From Gigaspora margarita (lineage: Eukaryota; Glomeromycota; Glomeromycetes; Diversisporales; Gigasporaceae): a stretch of DNA of 64,000 nucleotides. Location: the NCBI GenBank assembly GCA_009809945.1, contig WTPW01000155.1, positions 305,069-369,068 of the forward strand. Reading direction: 5' to 3'. A program made the position numbers and the translations under genes. This document shows positions 11,940 through 22,330 of the stretch, one piece after another; within the stretch, counting starts at the first letter, position 1, and each line of letters starts with the position of its first letter. Below the pieces are notes generated by a model, which was given only the letters and a program-made list of their open reading frames with translations, was not told where the DNA came from and did not search any database.

Positions 11940-12926
11940 CTCTTCAAAAAAAGAATAATTTGACAAAAAATAAATTCAAACCATTTTGCCAAAACTAAAA
12001 ATGTAACTATTATTTGAATTGACATTAATTTGCTAAAGTTTAAATTTGGACCTTTAACCAAATTTGACCAATTTGCTAAAAAAAAATATGATCTATGTCA
12101 CAAATGTCTGGTTCTGTTGGTTCTGGTGTAAAGCTTGCTATATCATTTGTATACCTTTTGCTTTGTTATCAATATTACTATTTCTTTATACCATTTCTTG
12201 TTTATTTTTTTATCAGTTCATATTCTTGGTTTTATATTTTTCATAGTACTGTGTTTGGTGAATTGTATCTTGTCTACTGTTCAAAGTGCTTCTGAATCTC
12301 TTGTTTTATTTCTTTTGGTTTAGTTAGCAGTCTATTACTTGACTCTATGTTGTGAAACTCAACTTTATCTACTCTTCTTGCTAATATACTATCTATTATC
12401 TTCTTTATGTCAGCTTAAAAATCATTATATCTCCTTTCAATATTTTGATTTATTCTTCTCTATGCAGGACCCCAAAATATATATAGATAGATTAGGTATT
12501 AGTTTGCTTATTTTGGGTTTTTTATGCAAATCTTTTTTATTTTTAGTAATTTTGTTGCTTATTTTTGAGGTTTTTCTGCAAATCTTTCTATTTTAAGTAA
12601 TATTATAATTAACCTGACCTATCTATATATATTTCAGGTTCTCTTTATGCTCTGTTTTGTTTTCTATTTTGCTAGCTTTCTAATTGCTATTTAATACCCT
12701 TTTAATTTCTTCTTTATCTCCTCTATGTTTTTATTATTTATCTTTGTTTCAAATAACATTCCTATCTTTGTTTCAGCTAGCTTATTAATATTTTTATTTT
12801 TGTATTTATATTATTAATTTCATGTTCTTTGTGACTTTTTAGCCCTCATATTATTCTGTTATTAGCTGTAGCACTTTGTGCAGTTTTGTGGCTATTTTAG
12901 AGAAAGCACAGAAGGTTTTTGTTCTA
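11940..12926. other. no gene recognised; pyrimidine-rich DNA around a MITE
   Basis: Apart from the MITE at 12466-12642, the region is T-rich on plus and Lys/Glu/Asn-rich on minus. Short open frames at 12064-12596 (plus) are hydrophobic shadows. It may be an old retroelement ORF on the minus strand, but no motif supports that. Confidence 0.4.
12466..12642. mobile_element. hAT-like MITE, AGGACCCC family (177 bp)
   Basis: Ends AGGACCCCAAAATATATA and TATATATTTCAGGTTCT are inverted. Flanks CTCTATGC (12458-12465) and CTTTATGC (12643-12650) match at 7 of 8. A second copy lies at 57532-57709. Confidence 0.75.
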
Positions 12927-13063
12927 CTGTATAGTGCCAAAAATAAACTACCTCCAAAAGAAGCTACTCCCCTTATTTTTTTAAAAATTTTTAAAAAAAT
13001 CATTAGCAGTTGCTACATATAAAAGTCTAAATTTTACTAAGTAATTCTCAAAAGTGCAATTAA

Positions 13064-13297
13064 GAGTAGAGTATATATCAATCATTTTTACTAATAAACT
13101 ATTAGCAAAATTTAGCTAGCATTATGAAGCTAAAAAATTTTTTTATATCAATTTAAAATTTAGTGTATTCTTAAACAGATCCCTTATACAGTAAATAAAG
13201 GCCTTATAGCGGCCTTAAAATTTCTTAAATAATTGTAAATTTGTAAATTTTTATGTACATACTAAATAAAGCGCCANATGNGCACCTTATATATTAA

Positions 13298-13330
<33 letters not shown>

Positions 13331-13686
13331 AGCATAGTAAAAACATAGTGCATATTAGTAGTAATCATATAATAAATTTTGAACCAATTTGAATTTGTCA
13401 TCAAAAAGTTAGAAAGGGACAAGATTTATGAGAACCTGTAATATGCCATAATAGGCTCTCACAGATTTGTACAGGCTCTTACAGATATTGCCCTTATCTA
13501 ACTTTTTAATGACAAATTCAAATTGGTTCAAAATTTGTTATATGATTACTACTAATATGCACTATGTTTTTACTGTGCTAAATCTTAAATTGATATAAAA
13601 ATTTTTATTTATTTATATACTAATTACTAAATTTATAAATTTGGTTAATTGTTTATTAATAAAATGATCGATATATACTCTACACC
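13064..13686. mobile_element. TTAA-flanked foldback element (623 bp)
   Basis: Ends GAGTAGAGTATATATCAATC and GATCGATATATACTCTACACC are inverted, with TTAA at 13060-13063 and 13687-13690. The target lies within the family A MITE. It contains a run of 28 A (13301-13328), three ambiguous bases region near 13277-13281 and a long hairpin. Confidence 0.7.
13329..13585. repeat. long inverted repeat (arms ~105 bp)
   Basis: The left arm begins TTAGCATAGTAAAAACATAG (13329) and the right arm ends CTATGTTTTTACTGTGCTAA. The arms are nearly identical over about 105 bp around a short loop at about 13430-13490. It sits in the centre of the TTAA-flanked element and could form a stable hairpin RNA if transcribed. 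Confidence 0.85.
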
Positions 13687-13809
13687 TTAAGTAAAGTTGT
13701 TCAGGACAATGAAATACACCTATATTAAAAATTTGTAGCAATTAGACAACTTTTATTAGTATGCTTTTCAATTTTTCAAAAAATCAACAATCTGAAAATA
13801 AGCTATTCC

Positions 13810-14540
13810 AGTAGGGCATTTTTAGAAGTTCTGGGACACTTTTTTGTTACTGGTATCAATCTTGCATATAATTTGGTATTTGCGTTATCAGATCAATAAA
13901 AATTATCTAGAACATATTTATTTACCCAAATTCATATCAAAAAGGATATATTTTGTCATAGTAGAGTATAAATTTGCATTTGTATCATCACTCGAATGAT
14001 GATAAATTTGTGCTTGTGTTGTCATTCTAGCATAGTGATATCATTTTTTGTATATCTAGAATGCAATCTTCTGCTCAAATTTATATCAAAAAGATAACAA
14101 TTATTTATGCTATCTTGTTTGCTATTATTTATGCATTAAAAATCTCAATCAGTATACCAATATTTTTGTATATCTAGAACATATTCTTTTATCTAAATTT
14201 ATATCAAAAAGGATACAAATATTATTTGTTATAACAGAATTCATTCTAAAGTTGATTCTTTATTGCTTTTCAGGTACAAAAAATGCGACCCATATATTCC
14301 AAAAAGGTAACAAATAATATATATATATATAACAAAGAGTAACAAAAAATATAACCAAATATACCAAAGGGTAACAAAATTTCAATAAGGGTCACAAATT
14401 TTCATTATATACTAAAGAGTAGCAAAATTTGGGCTAGATTTATTGCAGAGCAATGACTCTTTGAGCCTGATCTATCTAGAATCTATTTTGGAAGCCCTGA
14501 CTCATAATTTATTATAGTTCTGCACTACATAGTACCCTCT
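13810..14540 (+). repeat. left terminal inverted repeat of the Polinton
   Basis: It pairs with 27258-27988 on the other strand, with scattered mismatches and small indels. The homology runs inward to GCACTACATAGTACC. It contains a copy of the double-hairpin repeat at 14442-14468. Confidence 0.9.
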
Positions 14541-14800
14541 AATATGTAATGGGCAACGACCAGAAGTTGAACTAGTTGGTTTACTATATTCACTACAAGG
14601 TACTCTTTTTTTAGCTTTCTAATGATAACTATACCCTTTAGGGTGCATGCTGTTTTTCTACAAATTTCACTAGTATTATGATAAAATGGGCAAGTATATT
14701 CACCAATCATTTATATATACTAAAATAATTATTTAAAGAAAAGATTTTATAAAGTTTTATATACAAAACTTTAGATAATCAAAACATATCACATATTCAA

Positions 14801-15214
14801 ATGTCATCTACTAATAAAAATATCGATCAAGTATCTAATAAGGTTAAATACTTAGCTGAAACAAAGCCCACATACCAAGAAGTTGAACAAGCTTTAATTA
14901 ATGTAGTTAAAGCAGGGCTCTATTATAGAAAACCAAAAGATGGCAAGTTCATGCAAAACTATAAAAAAAGAATTAAAAAATTACGTCAAGCAGAAGATTC
15001 AAAAGAGTATGTATTAAATTCAGCTATGACTATATTTTCTAATGAAGAAAAATATTATAAAATCAAAGATGACTACAAAGATTTTTATGGATGGCATCCA
15101 AAGATTCTTAATTCTATTATGGAACTATATAAATTATATTACAAATTAGCTAAAGATTATTTCATCAAAGAAGCCCAGATCAATAAAGAAGCAGAAGATT
15201 TTCTTAATTTATAA
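14801..15214 (+). CDS. small lysine-rich protein of the Polinton, function unknown
   Basis: A 137-codon frame starts with ATG at 14801, the first gene inside the left inverted repeat, and ends TAA at 15212. The product is rich in Lys, Tyr and Glu and looks largely alpha-helical, with no signal peptide or membrane segment. I do not recognise a domain. It is notable as one of the few undamaged frames in an element whose other genes are mostly broken. That could mean it is short enough to have escaped mutation, or that it is not what it seems. It is transcribed away from the left terminus and converges on the integrase, with about 85 bp between them. Confidence 0.55.
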   Translation: MSSTNKNIDQVSNKVKYLAETKPTYQEVEQALINVVKAGLYYRKPKDGKFMQNYKKRIKKLRQAEDSKEYVLNSAMTIFSNEEKYYKIKDDYKDFYGWHPKILNSIMELYKLYYKLAKDYFIKEAQINKEAEDFLNL

Positions 15215-15299
15215 AAGACCAGGATCTCCAACTTGAAGCATTCTACAAGCATCTCTTATTGCGAAGCAGTGACCCTTTGGGTCTATATTATAAAAATTT

Positions 15300-16380
15300 T
15301 TAACTTATAAGCACCCATTGAGGAAGTGATTCTATATTTTTTATAATTTGAATCTCTTCTCTAACAAAAGACCACCTTGGTCCATTGCCTTTATCATCTT
15401 CTAGCCAATATAAGATTAGCTGATTTTTTTGTATCAAAGATTCCTTGATATAATAAATCTGAGGACTCCAATTCATATCAGTGGCACATCTTCTTCCACC
15501 TTCCAATTTTTCAGGTTCAAGTAAATATAAAACAGAATCTTATATGTTAACAAACTTCATTAAAACCCATAGGACCATATCTTGGTTTGGATGACTTAGC
15601 ATATACATGTTCTAATTCTGAGCTTCAGCTGAAGACATATCAATTAATTGAGTTTTTGTATTATCAAGCTTTTCAAGAAATATAGCAAGATCATTTACCC
15701 AAGCTCTACAATGCTCTGTTAAAGGTAATAATAACTCTACACTGTCCTGAATAAAGAATGCCTACTCTTGCAAAGTTTGATTAGATCTTTCAACTATACC
15801 CTGTCTTTTCTTTGATTTGCTTCTACTAATTTTTATATTATATTTATTCATTAACTTTTCACACTTTCTATAAAATTCTAAACCATAATCAGTTTGCAAT
15901 ATTTTTAATCATTTAAGAGGAAAGTTGTAAAATTTAAAAAGTTTTATAAATCCTTTAGCAACACTATTAGAATCTTGATTTGTTAAAGGGCAACCCCACT
16001 TAGTTCGACTTGCAATATCAACACATGTCAAAGCATATTTATAAATTTTATTTCTAACTTTATCATGAGGCATATAACATAAATCAGCTTGTATAACTTC
16101 CATAGGAACAGTAATTTTGTTAAAGCTAGCACAAGTAATATACTTGGCTGAGCTTTATGAATTAAGAATAATAACAGTCTTTTAAGCCAATTACACACTT
16201 CATTTATAGAAAAATCATATCCAGCTTTTAAAGAAGCTTTATACAATTTTTTTGCAGTTCTTTGATAGCTATTAGGTTGATAATAAATTTTACATAAAGA
16301 AATAGATATATCTAGTTCATGAACTTTTCCAGAATCTATTTGTAATATAGAAATAATATTATTTTTTTCACAAGCTCAAA
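15300..16380 (-). pseudogene. Polinton integrase (retroviral-type DDE, rve fold), broken
   Basis: Minus-strand frames give a retroviral-like integrase in order. An N-terminal helical segment (TAKKLYKASLKAGYDFS, about 16190-16250) comes first. The core follows with all three catalytic acidic residues: Asp in VIQADLCYMP (about 16080-16100), Asp in LQTDYGLEFY (about 15880-15905) and Glu in GIVERSNQTL (about 15785-15815). A C-terminal SH3/chromo-like stretch YIKESLIQKNQLILYWL ends near 15300. It would insert the element DNA at the 6-bp target site. There is a frameshift near 16100, a TGA at 15909-15911 and further stops near 15615 and 15550. Catalytic residues survive but the reading frame does not. 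Confidence 0.85.
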
Positions 16381-16416
16381 AACAATATATAGTAATAACA
16401 TAGTTTTCAAGAAAAA

Positions 16417-17171
16417 ATGATAATCTTATTGGTTTCCTTCAAAAAAACATTGCAAGAAGGAGAGGATAGTGAAAGAATCAAACAATTTAAAAGTGCTTTA
16501 TTAGCAATACAAGATTGAGTCTGCAAATTACAACCAGATCTTGTCACAAAAGAGGATTATATTAATTATCTTGAAAAAGAAATCTCGATTCAGGATGAGG
16601 AGCTAGAACTATTGAGATCAGAAATTTCTAATCTTATAAAACAGTTAGAAAATATATTTAAAGAATCTGAAAAGTGAGAAAATTATATAGATTATTTAGA
16701 AAAGCAGTTAACATTTTTTCAAATGAAATTGATAAACTTAACAAAAAAATACTTGATTTGTACAAAAATTCCTATGATACTATAGGTTTGAAGAATCATA
16801 ACTTCAATACAGATATGGCCCAACAACAAATATCATATATTGAAAATCAAGCTACAATTCAGAAACATAGAATTATACAAGAGGTTGATAGCATTAGAGA
16901 ATATTTTCAAAGCCCAATTACAATAGCACCTTAATTAGATGGTATTAAAGAAAATCTTAAAATAATTATTGAAGCCAGAGATAAGTTTGAAGAGTTGGTA
17001 CTAGATATATATCCACAGGCGAATACACAAGCAATTTATGCAGAAAATCAAGTAGAAGATTTGCAAACCCAGTTAGCAAATTTACAAACCCAGTTAGCTA
17101 CACTTCAAAATAATTATAATTCTCTCCAACAGGACTTAACTCATGAACAAAGACAATATAATTTTAGATAG
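16417..17171 (+). pseudogene. coiled-coil protein of the Polinton, broken
   Basis: ATG at 16417 opens a frame giving heptad-rich sequence such as YLEKEISIQDEELELLRSEI and IKQLENIFKE. In-frame TGA codons lie at 16516-16518 and 16675-16677. Near 16710 the frame shifts and continues with SYIENQATIQKHRIIQEV to a TAA near 16932. It then resumes with a second coiled coil (LQTQLANLQTQLATLQ, about 17059-17110) to TAG at 17169-17171. The Leu/Gln heptads support a long parallel coiled coil, as in structural or Gag-associated proteins. It sits directly upstream of the Gag-like gene on the same strand. Function unknown; it may be the N-terminal part of the same Gag-like protein. Confidence 0.6.
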
Positions 17172-17182
17172 ACTTGAATTTA

Positions 17183-18760
17183 ATGACTATAGCTTATAAT
17201 AATAAAGCGATAGAACACTGTTGCTGGTAGTTTTCATATTGTAATAAAGATAGACAGGTTAGTAAATTAATTCAAAAAAAATTTGCATTGCATCTCTTTA
17301 ATAGACGAACCCATCAGCAATTACAAAAATATAAGACAGATGAAGCAATTACCATGCACCTCTTAAATCTTACAAAATATCAGAACATCAAATAGAAAAA
17401 TAAGTGCAAGACTCTAAAAAATGACCTATTACTTGCTGATATTCAACTAGACAACAAGTAGGGTAAGTGGAAAAATCATGCTTATTATTCTAAACAATTA
17501 ATTAACAATTTAAATCAACAAGTTTTTGTGCTACAGAATAATATAGCAAACATGGAAACCTTACAAGATGTTATGTCTTTATTATACCCATTGATTGCTC
17601 AAATCCTCCAATATATAGGTCAGAAACCTCCTGATGAATACTATAATAAAATAGTACAAGTATTTGCATATAGAGGTGCATTGGCAGTTGCTAGATTTAA
17701 TGATGCCATAAAAGCTAAAATTTTAAAATCTAAAATATCTGGTAAACATACATTTGTGCCAGCTGAATATCCTGTAGATACAAATATTGACATCCAACAC
17801 GATTATTAGTTTAGTTACAGCATAAATATCATAAAAAAACAATAGGATCATGCAATACCTCTTTATCCAGATTAGCACAACTACTAATATTCCTCAAACC
17901 TATGAAGACAGAATTTTTCTTTTATTGTTACAGATACCAAATAATAACCAGAATATGTTAGCCATATTATGGACTCATTTACCTGATGAATTATTTACAA
18001 GAGTAAAAATAACAAATTCTGCAAATATAAATGCTTTCTTTATGGCTTTTAAAGATACATAGCTTGAGCATAAACCTTCTACCTTTACATATAATGGAGT
18101 TAATAGCAATTCATCAGTTTCTATAATTTTATCTAATCTAATACCTAGTGAAAATTTAACTATATATAAAAAAGCATATGACATTTAGATTTTATAGCTC
18201 AAAGACTAGGGTATTCTGATAATGCATCTAGAGATCCTGATGCTTTAGCAAATTTTATCGAAAAAGAATTATATAAAAGATTAGGCTATGCAAATTACAA
18301 TATACAATTAAGGCTCGAAGAGCTATTGCTTTGCAATAAAAAAATTATATGCTACAAAGAAGTCTATAGCCAAAAAATCAACAAAACCAAAGAAAGTATT
18401 AGTAGAAAGATACTGTTCTATGTGTGGAAAAGCTGGTCATACAAAAAAAATTGCCCTAACGTCTGCAAAGCAGGACACTTCATATCTAAAAAGACTAAAA
18501 AGATTAATAATATCAGTAGCTCCCAATATGAATATATAGACCAAAGCCAATTAGAAGATGATATAGAATATATAAATAATGAAGGCGATCAAGAGGAAAG
18601 TAGCCAAGAAGAAAGTGATCAAGAAAATAGTGAGATTGAATTCAGAGAAACTAATTGTTTCAATATAAAAAAAAGTAGGATTTCTAAGTCTTCTATAAAA
18701 AAGAATCCAAAAAACCAAAAACTAATAAAAAAGCTATTAATAAAAATCAGATATTTTTAG
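17183..18760 (+). pseudogene. Gag-like protein with CCHC zinc knuckle, broken
   Basis: The region opens with ATG at 17183. A capsid-like helical segment covers 17528-17809 (QYIGQKPPDEYYNK, then FNDAIKAKILKSKISGK), followed by a second helical segment at 17850-18062 (TYEDRIFLLLLQ, ILWTHLPDELFTRVKI, NANINAFF-type). After several stops comes a basic linker (KKSIAKKSTKPKKVLVERY) and a CX2CX4HX4C knuckle, CSMCGKAGHTKKNC, at 18414-18454. The tail is acidic, Ser/Glu-rich (about 18540-18640). The knuckle is split by a one-base frame change in the A8 run at 18443-18450. Helical capsid, basic linker, knuckle and then protease is the retrotransposon Gag order. The capsid assignment rests on pattern, not on a profile search. 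Confidence 0.6.
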
Positions 18761-19079
18761 AATCAGTTAAATATATTTTAACAAGATATATTCTAAAAAA
18801 ATTCTAACTGAAATATATACAGATCTTAGTAAATTATTTTTTGAAATGAAAGATGCATTTTATTCATATCATTCAAAAAATTATATAAATAAAGAAGTAG
18901 ACAAAGTATAGAAAAATATAATAAAAAAGTATCAAATTATTTAGAACCATTTTATCTTGCATGCTCAGAAAATGATATGCTAGTATTGCAAAGCAATGAT
19001 CCTTCAGGTCTATCTCTGACTTCAAGCAATTATTGTAAGAAAATAAGAGGTTTTCTTCTTCTGCAAAGCAGGATACTTC

Positions 19080-20290
19080 ATGTCTAAATTATGCTATAAA
19101 ACAATATCAAGAAGCCCAGTTATATTGAAATTGGCTTGACCCATTAAAAATAAACTTTTTGCAAATAAAAGAACCCAATAATTATGCTACTACTTCATGT
19201 AAAGTATATGATTTAGAAATACCTCATGCATTACTCGATACAGGTTGAGATGGGTTACATATAGGGGTCTTAGAGGCCTGGGTTGTGTCAGGTTTGGGCC
19301 TGACCTGGGTCAGACCCACTTGGGTCAAAACCTGACCCAGCTCTGACCTGCCTCATGTCAAACTCGACCTGGGTCTGACTCGCCTTATGTCAAGCCCAAC
19401 CTGGGTCAGACCCAACCCAACCCAACCCAGGTTAAACCTGGGTTGATAATAGTTGCTACATAGTAAAGTCTAAATTTTACTATGTAAATTAATAAAATCT
19501 GCTTAAGTAAACTTTTTGGAAGATCAAAATGCATATACCCTGAAATCTTTATCCAAATCAGAGAAATTTTTATTATTTGACTTTTAATTTTTACGTTCAA
19601 CAAAAAAATTAGAATCTTTTTAAAAAATATGTTCGACGAATGTAAAACTTAAAAGTTAAATAGTGAAATTTATCCAATTTGGAAGAAAATTTTAGTGTAT
19701 GTGTATTTTGATCTTCAAAACAAGTTTACTTAAGCTCATTTTATCGATTTAAACAGTAAAATTTGGACTTTACTATGTAGCAACTACCTGCGATCATTGA
19801 AAATAATCTGACCTGGGTCTAACCCAACCTGGGTTTTTTCTGACCTGGGTCTGACCCAACCTGGGTTTGATCTGACCCAACCCGATCTGGGTTGGGCCTG
19901 ACCCAGGTCGGGTTGGGTCAGACCTGACCCAGCTAAGACCCCTAGTCACATATTTCTAAAAATATTGCAAACTATTTTATAAAATATTTTGGGTTAAAAA
20001 TAGATAGAAAAAAGGTTTATAGACTAACAGGTGCTATAGGCAAAAAACAATCTATTGGAAGCTTTTCTGATATACCTGTTACTATAGGTATTGGAATGAG
20101 TTTTCAGTTTTATCAACAGAAAAAGATAATAATAGTAATGATATATCATTATTTATTCTTGCTACTAGATGGCAACATTGAGATAGCTGGGAACCTATAG
20201 TAAAGAAGTTTACAGCATCAGTTAATAGAAAAAGTATTACTATTCCACTTTCTGTTTATAATAAAGATGAACCCAAAAAAAAATAATTAA
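19080..20290 (+). pseudogene. retropepsin-like aspartic protease, interrupted by a MITE
   Basis: The frame ending at the MITE reads EIPHALLDTG (19216-19245), with the DTG active-site triad of retroviral-type aspartic proteases. It is followed by TGA and Asp-Gly-Leu. After the insertion the sequence resumes with SHISKNIANYF (19945 onward), then a FGLKIDRKKVYRLTGAIGKK stretch and SIGSFSDIPVTIG, as in the second half of a retropepsin fold. A further stretch near 20140-20260 (ILATRWQH, then a TGA, DSWEPI, TIPLSVY) completes the conserved tail with frame changes. The enzyme would cleave a Gag-like polyprotein; it lies just downstream of the knuckle gene. No Polinton adenain-type cysteine protease was seen. 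Confidence 0.7.
19262..19944. mobile_element. hAT-like MITE inside the retropepsin gene (683 bp)
   Basis: Ends TAGGGGTCTTAG and CTAAGACCCCTA are perfect inverted repeats. Flanks GTTACATA (19254-19261) and GTCACATA (19945-19952) are an 8-bp duplication with one difference. The subterminal parts consist of repeated GACCTGGGTCAGACCC-type words, giving a GC-rich island at 19270-19440 and 19800-19935. The centre (19450-19790) is the shared palindromic core module. A second copy lies at 46170-46743. Confidence 0.9.
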
Positions 20291-20492
20291 GACCCAGAGA
20301 GGAATTGAAGATTCAGCACTATGTGCCATCATTGCTTCACAATATATATCACAAGTTTGAGATATTTCTATATGAGAAAAATGTATAAATCAATTCTTTT
20401 CTGAATCATAACCCTTTGGATCTAGATATATCAGAATAGAACTTACTATCTTTTTCTTCTAATTCATGAATAAGACTATATATAGTACCATC

Positions 20493-20918
20493 TCAGATAT
20501 ATTTTTTAAATGTAAACTCAAATAAATTTTTTGATTTATTTCTCATATCTATCTTGATTTGATTGCATTCTATATCTTTTTGTTTCTTAATAGTTTTTAA
20601 GGTTTTCTTAGTAGATTTAATAAATTCTTGACATAAATTATTTGTAGCTTCTTTGATACTTGCATTAACCTCTTCTTCAGAGTATTGCGGAGCAATGATG
20701 GCATATAGTGCTGAATCTTTGATTCCCCTTGGGGTCTTAATTACTTGGATATTAGTATTACAAATAAAGTAATTAGGGGATAAATCAGAGATTTGAGACT
20801 TTGTCTCTTCTCTGAATCCTGACTCTTCAGGTCTTGAAACTGGTGCTTCTATTGTAGAACAGTTATCCTGAATAGAATTATATCGAGATTTTTTTTCTTT
20901 GATATCTACCAACTTCAT
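20493..20918 (-). CDS. uncharacterised basic protein of the Polinton
   Basis: A 141-codon minus-strand frame starts with ATG at 20916-20918. The N-terminal half is Ser/Glu-rich with ETKSQISDLSPN; the C-terminal half is Lys-rich and helical. The codons for PRGIKDSALYAIIAPQ overlap a double-hairpin repeat (20684-20702). The opposite strand at 20285-20345 encodes a close relative (RGIEDSALCAIIASQY), so this segment was duplicated in inverted orientation. The ETKSQISD segment resembles DTKHQISD in the zinc-finger ORF at 26799-27176. No known domain. Part of the frame may be repeat-derived, so its status as a real gene is uncertain. Confidence 0.4.
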   Translation of the reverse strand: MKLVDIKEKKSRYNSIQDNCSTIEAPVSRPEESGFREETKSQISDLSPNYFICNTNIQVIKTPRGIKDSALYAIIAPQYSEEEVNASIKEATNNLCQEFIKSTKKTLKTIKKQKDIECNQIKIDMRNKSKNLFEFTFKKYI

Positions 20919-22330
20919 GTTTTAAAAATGACTCTATAATAGGGCTAATACTACTAGCTTCACTTTTTGATAATAGATTTTTTTTTGAGTTGTAAGCCAA
21001 TTCCATCCTGCTTTTATTAATGAAGGAAATAGTTGGGTAAGAAGATTTGAATAATTTTCATGAAAAACTATAGAATATTTTCATGTAAAATTATAATTTT
21101 TCAAAAAAATATTAATAAGAATTTATTATAAAGTTTTATAAAATTTCATAAAGTTTTCTAAATATTTTCTATAATAAAACTCTTATTCTATTTTGATAAC
21201 AACTATATTAATATTTTTTTATAAGAATGTGACCTCAAGATCACATACTACATTACTCAAGGTGCAGTAGTTACATGATATTGTGACCTGTAGGTCACGT
21301 AATAACAACTTGCCTTTTTTCTCACATTTAATTTTTAATTTATAATGGATATCTAGAAAGCCTTTTTTTATAATATATAACCCTAATAAGAAAAAGCATA
21401 AATGGGGACTTAAAAAAGTTATAAGAGAAATGAGTACAATATTCTTTATTAGTAGTTTTATCCAAATTTATATGTTGCAGGAACTTGGAATTTCCAGATC
21501 ACCAAGATCATTAACTTTTTTACTTGGTAGTAGCAAGAATTGAATCTAAAGGGTCATGTCCCTAAAGGACGCTAAAATATATTTAGTATTTGGGCTTTAC
21601 AACTGAAATGGAGTTGCTTTGTTAAGTATGATCTGGTAGTATTAGAGTAACGTAATTACTAATCATAAAACTAGCAAGTTTTTTTAGATCTAGCAAATGT
21701 TTGGTATAAAATAAGTGATTTTTCTGCTACTTGTAGGTGGGTTATAATAATATTTTTTTGCTCATATATAATTTTTTTATCCGACCATAATTTATTTTTA
21801 AAGTAATGTCATTTTGTCTAGCAGTGTCTATAAAAATGAATTTGGCTTACTAAATTTTTTTGTATTTAGAAACATGAAATAAGCATTAAAGATAGTACCA
21901 CCCTCAAGACTAATAATGAAGCTACCACCCCCAAAACTAATGATGCTACCACCCCCAAAACTAACTATAGCACCACCCCAAGACTAACAATTCCAATTCA
22001 AAAAGTGATCAAAAAAAGCTATTTGGTGTAGGTATAATTCTCGATTATCAAATACTATGTAATTACCCTGGTATCAATACTATAACATTTTCAAAAGTAA
22101 TAAAAATTCACAGTTATTACAGCTTTTAATTTTTATTTGTATTATTTTATTGTATATTGCCATTCTGACAAAAAAAATTATTAAATAAAGAAGAGGGTCC
22201 TGTTGCCTTCTCATATTTTATTTTTACATAATTTTTATTGATATAGAATAAATACAAAATACCAACTTGAACTATTCTATAAATTAAGACCTGAAGGGTT
22301 ATTGCTTTGCAATAATAATAATAATTAAAT
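20919..22330. other. Polinton interior without a recognised gene
   Basis: About 1.4 kb with no long frame. It holds two palindromes at 21227-21242 (GTGACCTCAAGATCAC) and 21281-21296 (GTGACCTGTAGGTCAC), short tandem Thr/Pro-coding repeats at about 21892-21987, and a double-hairpin repeat at 22287-22313. A Polinton capsid gene could have been here, but nothing recognisable survives. Confidence 0.5.
21892..21987 (+). repeat. four ~24-27 bp tandem units coding ATTPKTND
   Basis: Units of the type GCTACCACCCCCAAAACTAA repeat four times. One frame reads TTLKTNNEATTPKTNDATTP and continues with TTPRL. It is GC-rich against its surroundings and lies in a short open stretch of about 50 codons, so it may be the remains of a Pro/Thr-rich protein segment. 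Confidence 0.7.

Noticed and set aside
18443..18450. A8 tract as a programmed frameshift between Gag and protease
   Set aside because: It lies in the middle of the zinc knuckle, where a frame change would destroy the motif; decay or sequence error is more likely.
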